A DNA stretch of 64,000 bases, taken from contig CAMTDV010000017.1 of the NCBI GenBank assembly GCA_947069175.1, positions 51,593,137 to 51,657,136 of the forward strand, read 5' to 3'. A program made the position numbers and the translations under genes. Numbering within the stretch: position 1 is the stretch's first letter; each line of letters opens with the position of its first letter. Below are positions 32,181 through 42,200 of this stretch, piece after piece. The DNA comes from Scalesia atractyloides (lineage: Eukaryota; Streptophyta; Magnoliopsida; Asterales; Asteraceae). Under the pieces are notes generated by a model, which saw only the letters and a program-made list of their open reading frames with translations, searched no databases and was not told the DNA's origin.

Positions 32181-32411
32181 TTAACTAGGTCCCCAGCAGT
32201 TCATGTACATTACTTGTCAGATTGAATCATCCGAAACGCCCAAAAAAGAACGAAGATCCGCATGGTCAACTCCGACGGATGAACCAAACGACTTCTTAAT
32301 TTGTTGGAATGACTTCATGCCTGACTTCAGCTTGTGGCCTTGCTTGGTGTGGCCGTTAATGACAGCTACACCGGCGGTCATCCAGACTCAGTTCATGTAG
32401 TTGTTGATGAT
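32181..32411 (-). pseudogene. Wound-responsive (DUF3774) family protein pseudogene
   Basis: A minus-strand frame matches this small plant family almost from end to end: NYMN-stop-VWMTAGVAVINGHTKQGHKL, then KSGMKSFQQIKKSFGSS, HADLRSFLGVSDDSI, stop, QVMYMNCWGPS and a TAA at 32181-32183. Family members are single-exon proteins of about 80-95 residues with a VWMA-type N-terminus and a C-terminal QVMYLNCWG motif; their biochemical role is unknown, and some are induced by wounding. Two in-frame stops and the absence of a start codon in the expected place make it a pseudogene. Gypsy solo LTR D lies only about 45 bp upstream of the pseudogene in its own sense. Family assignment is from recalled motifs. 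Confidence 0.72.
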
Positions 32412-32450
32412 TAAATGGTTAGATCTGATTGTGTTTGCTGTTGTGCGATG

Positions 32451-32455
32451 ATTTT
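32451..32455. other. Target-site duplication of solo LTR D
   Basis: ATTTT, repeated at 34849-34853. Confidence 0.85.
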
Positions 32456-32916
32456 TGTAACAACTCCAATTTTCGTTGTTAAATTGTTTTTCCTTTGTTC
32501 CGTTATATCTATCAATTGTACTCCGAGATTCGATTATGAGAAAGTTATGTTAATTAATTATGTTTATTTTCAATTATATATCTAATCGCTTATTAAACGC
32601 ATCGCTAATTCAAACGCAATCACAAGTAACTATGTTATTTTAATAGCCAAGTGTGTTATTGTATTATAACCACTTGTGCCATTGCATCGCTTATCTCATC
32701 GCATCGCAAAACGCAGTTAAATATGTGGAATTATGTTTTATGTGTGTTAAATATTTTATGTTATGGTTACAATTGCTATCGCAACGCTCTCACACACACG
32801 AATCGCTAAATCGCACAATTAAATCAATTATAACGCTTAGTGTAACTATCTAACACGAACTGAATCGCCAAACGAACCCATAACACGAGATAATCGAACG
32901 AAACTTGGCCATTAGG

Positions 32917-33170
32917 TCAAGTTCGGCCGAACTTGTGCATCACAAGTTCGCCCGAACTTGTCCTGGCCACCAAAATGCTTCAGCAAACAACAAGTCCGCC
33001 CGGACTTGTCCTGAAACTCAAGGAAACAAGCAAGTTCGCTCGAACTTGTAGCAAGTTCGCCCGAACTTGATACAAGTTCGTCCGAACATGATGTTTCCAG
33101 CCCATTTCTCCTCCTCACCTATAAATACCCAGCTCCTCTTCTCATTTGAACTTGCTACAAGTTCGCTCGG
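32917..33170. repeat. Dyad repeat cluster upstream of the D TATA box
   Basis: Six copies between 32917 and 33091, plus a half copy at 33157 after the TATA box. The copy at 32990 reads CAAGTCCGCCCGGACTTG: relative to its neighbours both arms carry the matching change. Confidence 0.9.
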
Positions 33171-33680
33171 AGCTCCCCAAAACCGAAACCCTTTGTTTTC
33201 TAAGTAAGATTCAACCCGTTTTCAACCACAACAATGTTCTACAACGATTTTGCACAAGGCTTTGCCTTCGTTTTCATCAAATCTCTTCTGTTTATGAAAA
33301 TCTTCATCTTTTTATGCAAAACTTCTGTTTTTCACTCAGATCTATGCTTAGATCTGAGTAAAACCTTTAAATCATCAATTTTTACACAATACTCAGACTA
33401 ATGACGTATGTTTCGTTCACTTTTGAGTGGAACGAGGCGTTGTCAAGCAAGATCTCAGATTCGGAAGCACAAGAACGAAATCATCACTTTACACAAGCTA
33501 GACTAACCCGTACGAACCATCAAGTTCGCCCATATTAGCCCGAGTTTCTGTAAAATGGCTAAACTCGCTCCAAAAGACCTCTCCAGCCTAATTTTTACTC
33601 AGTGGCTTACGGTTGGAGGGATGGACACTCGATTTCCTCAGCAAACAACGCGAAAACGCACGATTTGGATGCCAAAACAG

Positions 33681-33992
33681 TCAAGTTCGCTCGGAAGACA
33701 TCAAGTTCGCTCGAACTTATCACCAGATTGGTGACAAGTTCGCCCGAACTTGATCAACAATAACCTTTTCCCATAATTCCAACCAAGTTCGCTCGAACTT
33801 GCATGGTTTCCAAGGAAACCAGACAAGTTCGCCCGAACTTGTATAAACCCCAAACATATGAGGCAAGTTCGCCCGAACTTGTCCCGTTTCCCAGGAAACC
33901 AGACAAGTTCGCCCGAACTTGTACGCTCCCAAGGGTAATAGTACAAGTTCGCCCGAACTTGTACCCCAAAGTACAAGTTCGCCCGAACTTGT
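33681..33992. repeat. Phased dyad repeat array in D
   Basis: Copies start at 33681 (half), 33701, 33734, 33783, 33823, 33863, 33903, 33943 and 33973. From 33783 to 33943 they are exactly 40 bp apart, with about 20 bp of dyad and 20 bp of linker. Some linkers are alike (GGAAACCAG), others not. Confidence 0.92.
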
Positions 33993-34853
33993 CTACTGTT
34001 CTCCCATCTGTTAACCATTTCAGCAATTCGGAAGACTGATGCACTTCTGTTCGCTTACAGGCTGATCCGGCGCTCTCCTCAACTCATCTCATATCCCAAA
34101 TCTCTCTCAAAACGCACCAACGGTGAGTATACTTGATCCCCTTTTACGCTTAAACGCACTTTTGGGTGTCACGTATGCTCCTATATCAAATCACATCACA
34201 CTAATCTCAAATGCTTATTCGCAACCCACTGTTACATGATCATACGTGAAATCTGCTGAATTATATGTATTGCTTGATTGCTTGTACGCCACCCTTAACA
34301 TGATAGTATACTAGAGGTTGACCTGCCACCCGGAGGCCGGGGTTGTTAAGGCTCGCATTTTACACTTCTCATTTATTTTCTCTTTTAGGATGTGGACACT
34401 TGTTCGCATGCCTCGATCAATCGCGGTTTGTTGGTTTGCTTGAATCTAAGTAGCTACATCATTCACATCTATTACGTATGTCATGCGGTGTATGCTAAAC
34501 GCTTTTATATCTATTATGTACGCAGACCTGTATGCTCACCTTTACTTAATTGTATTGACGTTTTATTTTAACATATGTGGCAGGTTGAGGATATTTGCTA
34601 CGGATGCTTAGTGCTAGGTTTTTGCTTTAGAATATCATGTAATAAATCTAGGGAAGATCGAATCGGATGTTATGTTTAAGAGATTGTTTCTAAGTATGTA
34701 ATGATTGTTTGAGGATTATATGAGTTTGATAGTATGGGATGTTGAATGTTGATTATTGTCTTTAAATAATTGTTATGCAATCTCTTGATCAATCTGATTC
34801 GCCTAGTGCCACTACCCCGATGTTTCCGCCATCGGTTGAGGTGTGATAATTTT

Positions 34854-35413
34854 TGTGTCGCGGGTTAATTTGATGAGAATGGTGGTATTTATAGGAGTTG
34901 ATAAACCGGAAGGGATGATGACGGTCTAGAAATAAAAGGAGCGTATAGGCTGAGATTAGCTGAATCTAATTCATCTTGGAAAATATCGTGACGTGTTATC
35001 TAGTTTTTCTTAGCGACAGACGTCATACGGATCAATTGTGACTCGATCATAGGGCCAAAAAGCTAGCGGCTCGGATACTAGAAGTTTGCTCGTCCGATAC
35101 AGCTCGGTTTGAAACTGAGTCGAGCTAGCTTAACTCGGTGAGAATATAAGCCTAACTCGGCTCGTAACAAGCCAAATTAGCTCGGTTTGGCTCGCTTTTT
35201 AGCTCAGTTCGGCTTAACTAGAATTATTTTACTTTTAATCCATACATATAATAAAGTAAACCATTTTATGACACATGTCACTCTATGAGGTGATCTCAAT
35301 TGTGTTTTCCCACCTAAATTAATAGATATTGTTGATAAGATTCTAAAAAGTTACATAAATTTTAAAGATAACCAATCTTAAAACTTTATAAAAGATAACT
35401 AATTTACAGACGA
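34854..35413. other. Intergenic sequence without a gene
   Basis: It includes a stretch at about 35050-35215 full of GCTCGG and AGCTCG words, a sequence style seen in plant DNA-transposon remnants. Nothing further is supported. Confidence 0.4.
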
Positions 35414-35670
35414 AATCAATCATAATTTTTAATTCGTTAATCAAAATAATTTATTCATATATTATTTTAACTAAAACAATCGATCATGATTTTTAATTGG
35501 ATAACAGAATTAATTCATATATTATTTTAACTAACGTTTACAATCGATCATGATTCTTAATTGGTTAATCAAAATAATTAATTCATATATTTTTTAACTA
35601 ACGAAAACAATCGTGATTTTTAATTGGTTAATAAAAATTAATTCATTTATATATTATTTTAACTATTTAT
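35414..35670. repeat. AT-rich tandem repeat, about four units of roughly 62 bp
   Basis: Each unit holds TTTTTAATTGGTTAATCAAA and ATTCATATATTATTTTAACT in the same order, with moderate divergence. Confidence 0.8.
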
Positions 35671-35965
35671 TTATTCAATCCATGTAATACATGAGGACCT
35701 CACATAACTTTGGTTTATAATATACATTCAACAAGTTAGGAAGTACGAAAGTGAACGTTTGTTAGAGTTGTTATAATTCCAGATATTCGGGTGTAGCCTG
35801 ATTCCAAGTGGGCAACACCCCCTCAGCAAAGGTCCAAGGGTGATGTGTTGAATGAAATGGATGAGGAAAGTTATATCTTCTGTCGCGTCATTTTTAAAAT
35901 TGTAGGGCAAGTACGTTTGGATTAGAGATGATAAAAATACTCGAGCCCGACGGGTATAGCTAGCT
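35671..35965. other. Intergenic sequence without a gene
   Basis: A 60-codon minus-strand frame at 35728-35910 shows no recognisable domain. Nothing else is seen. Confidence 0.4.
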
Positions 35966-36760
35966 AAAAATTACGTTTTTACCCCGAGTTCAAAATAAAA
36001 TTATGCTTTTGCCCCTAGTTAAAAATTACGATTTTGCCATCGGTTCAAAGTTCCGACTTTGCCCTCAGATCAAAATTACGTTTTTGCCCCAGTTCAAAAT
36101 AAAATTATGTTTTCCCCTAGCTGAAAATTACAATTTTGCCCTCGGTTCAAAGTTATAATTTTGCCCTTGGTTCAAAATAAAATTATGACTTTGCCCTAGC
36201 TTAAAATTACGATTTTGCCATTAGTTCAATTATATGAATTTGGCCCGTTTCAAAAATTATGATTTAGCCCTCAGCTCAAAATTACGTTTTTATCCAGGTT
36301 AAAATAAAATTATGTTTTTGCCTCCAACTCAAAATTACAATTTTTCCCTCAGTTCAAAATTTTGATTTTGCCCCAGTTTAAAATAAAGTTACGGGTTTGC
36401 CCTCAGCTTAAGTTTACGATTTTGACCTTAGTTTAAATTTATATTACGAATTTACTCTAAGTTCAAAATTACGAATTTGCCCCTTCACGAATTTACGATT
36501 TCTCCCTGGTTCAAAATTTACAGTATTGCCATCACTTTAGCTTTTGGCAAATTACAATTATAACCCAGTCAATAAATACAACTTTGCCCTCAATTCAAAA
36601 TTACGGTATTGCCATCATTTTAATTTTTTTAGCAAAACTATAAAAATAAAAGTTCTTTGTTTTAATTGGTTGACTCGAGTCAAGGAGCTACCTAACACTC
36701 GCTCATTAGTCCTGACAAATTACAGTTTTGCCCTGAGCTCAAAATTACGATCTTGTCATC
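35966..36760. repeat. Degenerate minisatellite built on TTCAAAATTACGATTTTGCCC
   Basis: About 25 loose units of 25-35 bp alternate TTCAAAATTACG and TTTTGCCCTCAG words across 0.8 kb. It is non-coding. Confidence 0.8.
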
Positions 36761-36826
36761 GTTTTAGTTTTTTTCTTACAAAATTATAATAGTATTTTTT
36801 TAATTGATCGAGAATTCTTCAGCCAT

Positions 36827-36857
36827 CGCCCCACAACGTGGACGGAGCATCAACTAG
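36827..36857 (+). mobile_element. Possible Helitron 3' end
   Basis: A short stem CCAC-AAC-GTGG is followed 16 bases later by CTAG and then T, the pattern of a Helitron 3' terminus (hairpin, CTRR, target T). The minisatellite just upstream could be its body. I cannot fix the 5' end, and the hairpin is weak. Confidence 0.35.
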
Positions 36858-37355
36858 TTTCTTTTAACAAAAAGAAGCTTGGCGTGCCGGCTTTAATACG
36901 CATGGAAATTGTTTTGATACATTGTCTCAAATTCGAATCCCCATAAGCTTCTTTAATTCCCTTCAGTTTTTTCTAGTTTTCTAATTTTCTTGTTTTCTTT
37001 TTCCTATTTCCTATTTCCTATTTCAGTTTTATATTTTATTTTCTAGTTTAAACCTTAATTTACTTTTTTATTTTGTTTAAAACATAAATTTAACAAACAA
37101 CATTTAAATGTTTTTTTTTCCTTTTTTATACAAAAAGTGATGAAACGAACCGTTCCTGGTTGTATATGTACTTTTCAAAAAGTTAATATTTTCGTTTATT
37201 ATTATGTTTTCTAGTATGTAAATATATACTAATTCAAATATATTTATATTTTCTTATATAAAATTGAGTTATTGAATTTATATTATAGGGGACCATTTTT
37301 TATACTCGCTCCGGGCCCAAAAATTTTGAAGCATTTTTGGAGACGGCCCGGCCCA
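36858..37355. other. AT- and pyrimidine-rich intergenic sequence
   Basis: Long T-rich and CTATTTC repeats are visible, with no gene. Confidence 0.5.
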
Positions 37356-37462
37356 CGGAGGAAGCCGTCACAGCCAACCAACGAGAACATTGACCTTCCC
37401 AACGAGGACAGGGAGGAAGCCGTCACTGCCAACTAGAACGTTGACCTTCCCAACGAGGACGT
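37356..37462. repeat. Tandem duplication of about 55 bp
   Basis: GAGGAAGCCGTCAC...TTGACCTTCCCAACGAGGAC occurs twice in direct succession; the second copy leads into the foldback element. Confidence 0.75.
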
Positions 37463-37771
37463 TGGTCCTTAAAAAAGGTCAATTGTTATGGACTAAATCC
37501 ATTGCAAGGTATGGAACTATTCCCACATTGGTTGTATAAGCAATTAATGTGGGGTGTATAACCCAAATGGCATCCTCTCACTAATTTGGTCTTTTAGGAC
37601 CAGTTCTACCATTTGGGTTGTAACAATAAAGACTAGCTTAGTGAGAGAGGGTCTCATTTGAGTTATAAACCCCACTCCATATGATATGGGACAAATCTCA
37701 TGTCTTGCAATGAAGTCAATCCATAACAATGTTGGTCGACCCTTCCTAAGGACCAACGTCCTCCTTGGGAA
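37448..37771. mobile_element. Foldback (MITE-like) element, 324 bp
   Basis: Two arms of about 135 bp are imperfect inverted copies: AGGACGTTGGTCCTTA...TTGTTATGGA at the left and its reverse complement at the right, meeting near AGTGAGAGAGG. The 50-bp loop lies at about 37590-37640. It has no coding capacity. Confidence 0.7.
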
Positions 37772-37867
37772 AAAATCAATCCATTGCAATTGACGCTGCT
37801 GCACTGCCTTGAAACCATTTTCAATCGCCTGCGAACCACAAACTGCATCACCTCACCACCGGTATAA

Positions 37868-37976
37868 CACCTTCGGCCACAGTCGATAACACATATTGCC
37901 GACAAACCAAAAATCACATCAACCTTCGGCCACAGTGGATAACACATATCACCGACAAACCAAAAATCGCATCAAC
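37868..37976. repeat. Two-copy tandem repeat of 53 bp
   Basis: ACCTTCGGCCACAGT...GACAAACCAAAAATC occurs twice with few differences. Confidence 0.85.
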
Positions 37977-39186
37977 CCACCATCGATATACACCATAAAC
38001 AATGGCATCAACATAAGTGAATGTATCAATTGAAACTAATGGTTTCTTGCAATTGACCAAAAGTATCATGAAACAGATTAATAAAATAGCAAAGAAAGAT
38101 TGGAAAAGGAAGAAGAAATACGAGAGATGAGATGGTGATGGTGACCTTTGCGGCTGTTCAATTGAAAAGGGGAAGTTGATTAGGTGAAGAACGGGAAGAA
38201 GCTGTTTTGCAAATTGGAATTTATGGTTTTAGAATAGCGGGGTTGTGAAGTTTTGGAATTTGTTAAAGGCAATATATGATCCATTTGATATTGGGTCACC
38301 CGTTACAAAAACGGATCCCGCCTCCCAAGTTGCTCTCATGGTTTCCCGTCCAAATCATCATGAGCTTACACCACAACATGCCAAGTGTTTTAAATCATTT
38401 TCATTTATTATATTATATAGATATAAATATATAGATATAGATATTTTTTTGTATTTTTTTCTATATATTCTGTATGTATTTACTTATGTATTTTTTTCTT
38501 ATATATTTAAATGAGGCACATAGCCTTTTATAGTTCTATTGATACAAGACTTGAGAGTGGAAGAAGGGTCTCACTTAATTAGAGACATAACTCTCTAATA
38601 AACTAATAAGTGTCATAAAAAGACTCTACTCAAGAGTTACTTTTCTATTCACCGTATAAACTACTTACAAGAAAAATCCAAATTAAATTTCCATTCATAG
38701 TATTCCAAAATTCCAACATAAACTAGATGTAGGATTGTCAAATACAAACAAGTGATTATCTAGCCATTCGTAGTTGGAGCTTTAGCGATAAACAAGATAA
38801 ACAAGCAAGTAACGTTGATCCAGTGGGAGGCCATATATCATGTCATTATCGTCATCCAAAGCATCTTGGGTAGGACACGACTTTGGACTTACTCTCAGTA
38901 ATTTTCTATTGATTCTCATGCAAGAGCTTCATCAAAGAGGCATGCCCTCTATGTAGGCAAACCAAACTGGTGTTGTAGTGTGCACGATTGCGGCAATGTC
39001 ATCTAGCCATTCACAGTTGGAGCTTTAGCGATTCTATCAAGAAGCTACTTTATTTGCCGTCTAGAATGATCCCTTCACAATTGACATGATAATCATTGTT
39101 TCAGCCCTGTATACAATAAGGCTGTCCACTTCGTGTTTATCTACTTAGTTATCTTTGGTTCACTCGTCATCTGTGTTTCTCTTCTC
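37977..39186. other. Upstream region of the LysM gene, no gene seen
   Basis: It contains an AT-rich stretch (38400-38510) and two direct copies of CTAGCCATTC..AGTTGGAGCT near 38760 and 39001. No reading frame is supported. Confidence 0.45.
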
Positions 39187-39194
39187 TATATATA
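39187..39194 (+). promoter_or_regulatory. TATA box of the LysM gene
   Basis: CTCTATATATACA lies 83 bp before the start codon, within the normal range for a plant gene with a short leader. Confidence 0.65.
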
Positions 39195-39276
39195 CATTGT
39201 TATTTTTCAAACATATGAGCATCCCACTCTCCACCATTGGTAAAGCATCGAGAAAAGAAGCTAAAAACTAAAAAAA

Positions 39277-42200
39277 ATGGCCAACATGAAAGCCTCCAAT
39301 GTTTTCTGCTTCATTCTGTTGCTTTCATTTGCTCTCCTCATCTCTATGGGAAATGGTAAAATGACCTTCAGCGGTAGTAAGTAATTCCATGCCTTTTACT
39401 TTTTTTACATATTCATGTAATTTAATTGTTGTGTTGTTTATTAAAATATCAACGCGGTGAAATACGTGACAAACCAACTCGTCTAGTAATCTAGCAACGC
39501 GGACTCCACTTTCACCAAGGGATCACTGACGGATTGGTTTGTCACTAAACCGTCCTCTGTTTTTTAGGTAATGTTGTTACAACAAATACAAGACCAAGGA
39601 CTGTAGCGACGTCTCAAGGGTTAAAGGGTTCAAGGTTTCGATTAGCCTAACGTAGGTCCTGGGGTCCCCCCACATTTGTAGCACGTGGAGGTGGATCACT
39701 TTGTTATTATTCACTTTGAATTCTGGATTGAAGAATGTTCAACCCAGAATGTCTATGCTTAGTGAGATAATGTTGTAGTGAGCCAAGAATAGAACAAGCA
39801 AGATGCAAGTTCTAGAGAGGAGAAGTAAGATCATAGATCAAGAGTGACCTGAGCTGATCTGGGATGTGTTAGCTGAAGACAACGGGCTGAGATTTATAAG
39901 GAAAGGATTCTCCATAAGAAGAAGCCTTTGACCAGTGATCCTTGGCTACAGTGGGGGACTTGCCCATTTGGGGGTTGAAGGCTTCGGACCTGCGGGTAAA
40001 AGGGTGTGCTCTCCGAAAAGCTCTGGTTGCGGCTGGGCAGGAGGGTTCACACGCAAATGGTGATGTAACAAGACTCTGACTTGTCCTTTTTACTGTTCAT
40101 GATAGTTGGCTATTGTCGAACCCTTTTACCTTTCAACCCTTTAAGTTGTATTGCATTCTAGTCATTTTATTAAGCTTGAGCTACCTACGTCATCAGCCCC
40201 CCAAGTCAGAGGTATTTGAGGTGTAAGCTCGAATGCTTCTGACTTTTATGCAATATTTTTGTAGCTTAAAGGCTTCGAGTCTTGAAGGGTTATTGTTTAA
40301 TATTTTTTCGATTTTCCTTGATCATCCTTAGGAGCAATTGGTGCAAAGAAGGATATGGGAGTGAGTTACTCTTGATTAACACAAGAGGAAGTCAATGCCT
40401 TTTATGAACATTGGGGTATTGATTCATCTGTCGATCCGGTTGTTCCGGGTTGTGATAAATCTATTGATCAATGTCCACCGAGTTTCATTGCTTTGTATTG
40501 TCGCCATTTTGAGTTTTCTAACCTTTGTTACTTTTTTTTTCTTTTTTCTCAACGTTCTGGAATATTATCATGTCTTTTGGGCAATTGCACCCTCAAGGGG
40601 TTTCTAGGGTTTTGCACTTTGAAGTTTTAAGTCATCTGTTGGTCTTTGACCCATCATTTTTGATGTTTCGTTGATTTTTCCAATTGGCTAAAAACGTTGA
40701 TTGGTTTATTTTTGAAACATCACGGATTGACGTGTGTTTGATTCCCTCCATGGTTACAACTCTCGATTTTTGGAAGGATCAATTTTTTGGAGTCAATTGT
40801 TTCGTTTAAAATGGTTTGGGGGCATCCGGATGTTGTTTAAAATGAACTTGAACCTTTCGAGTCTAAGGTAGATAGTTGGTTGTTGAAAACTATTAGGGAA
40901 TGTCCTTCGAGGCTTCATCCCTTTCCCAAACATCGCTTAGTGTTGGTGGGAATTAGCAAGTTGTGGGACAAGCCGATCATGACCCTGTGCCCGTGAGAGA
41001 TGATCGGGTATGATATTTTTATATGCTTTGTGCATTGTGTTTTAGCATTTTTGTTTATGTTTTACTTTGTTTGTTGCAGTCATGTTTGCCTTAGATTTTA
41101 TCAAAAGCAATGATACTTTTGATGTTGTGTTTGGCGATGCTGAGGGTACACCCGGCGAAGATGTTGTTGTCAGGGGGTCTGAACATAGGTTCGAGGGTTC
41201 AGACTATGTGAATGTCCCCAATGTCAAGGGTTTTACCAAAGTTGCTACTTCTAAAGTTTCTACTCGCCGTTCGAATTGTCGGTTGATAAAGTCTGTTAAC
41301 TAACCATCGGCCTCTAAGCCGGTCGAGTTGAGTGATGATATAGAGGTTTCAGATGTTCTTGATGTTGGGGTTGAAGGAAAATCCAAGGAAGACAAGGAGT
41401 TACCCTTGGTTATTGGCAAGAGAAACAAAACAATGGTTAAGAAGGTTGCGAGCTTAAAGAATTCAGGGACAGGGTATTGAAAGTTCTTCCAATGTAACCT
41501 CAATAGAGGTTTATGTTTCAGATTGGAAGGTTACTGATAGTTTCAAGTAATCGTATTTATGTGAGGACGTCTTGAGCCACTTTGCTCCTTCTGTTGTATG
41601 AGGTATCTGCTCATCTATGGAAGATGACTTGATGATCTCGTAGATGATGTTGGCTGCTTGCAACCTCTTTACCTTGCTTCCCGAAGGTGTGTCCTGGTTT
41701 TGTAAAAGAATACAAGAATATGTGGTCCAAGAGGAGCAACAAAATGAAAACTTCATGATTGCCTTAGAAAAGGAAGCAGAGGATTTTGCTGAGAATGAGA
41801 AGAAGTTGTTGGTAAAGATTGATGAACTTTCTTCTTAGCATAAGATTGAGAAGGTGGAACTGGAAAAATGCTTGGAGGCTGACAGGGTTCAGGTGCGAGT
41901 TGATAGGGCTGTCTTGGAAGTTTAGAAAAAGGCCTTCTTGGAGGAGAAGGATAAGTTGGAGGATTCGCTGCCCCATGCAACTAGTGATTACAAATGGCTC
42001 ATCGAGCATGGATTTAAGTGGGTAGTTACCTACCTTCTTCATTTCTCTGAATTTAAAAGGCCTTGGGTGACGTGTATACTAAGCTTTTAGCCCATGGACG
42101 GTATCAAGGCTTGGCTGCTGGTTATAAGGCTTGTGAATCTGGGAAGCCTTTGGAGAAGTCATCAACCCAAAGCTTTTAACGTGTATACAGAAGTTGTTCT

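Larger units (their letters stand above)
32456..34848 (+). mobile_element. Ty3/gypsy solo LTR D (2.39 kb)
   Basis: It begins TGTAACAACTCC, ends CGGTTGAGGTGTGATA and is flanked by ATTTT on both sides, with no primer-binding site or coding sequence beside it. This is the footprint of LTR-LTR recombination that removed the interior. The ends match the style of LTR G and the GGGGTGTGACA terminus of chromovirus-type LTRs. TATA TATAAATA is at 33120-33127 on the plus strand. A GGTGAGT donor-like site lies near 34121-34127. It contains two dyad-repeat clusters (32917-33170 and 33681-33992). Long open frames at 33701-34044 are by-products of the repeats. Confidence 0.85.

Noticed and set aside
33783..33992. 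CRISPR-like look: 20-bp palindromic repeats with 20-bp linkers
   Set aside because: Plant nuclear LTR context, linkers partly alike and of variable number, no cas genes; the repeats are imperfect dyads found in many separate places.
3583..33992. Heat-shock elements (TTC and GAA blocks in the dyads)
   Set aside because: The blocks are separated by four bases (TTC-gccc-GAA) rather than two, so they do not form the nGAAn array.
33701..34044. Open frames of 70-105 codons on the minus and plus strands
   Set aside because: They arise because the dyad repeats lack stops in several frames; the proteins are repeats of VRANL and KFGRTC words, as are those in other dyad clusters.
39567..39572. AG at the end of a T-rich run as the LysM intron acceptor
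   Set aside because: It would lead directly into the H LTR; the acceptor at 49390 keeps phase and joins to the LysM domain.
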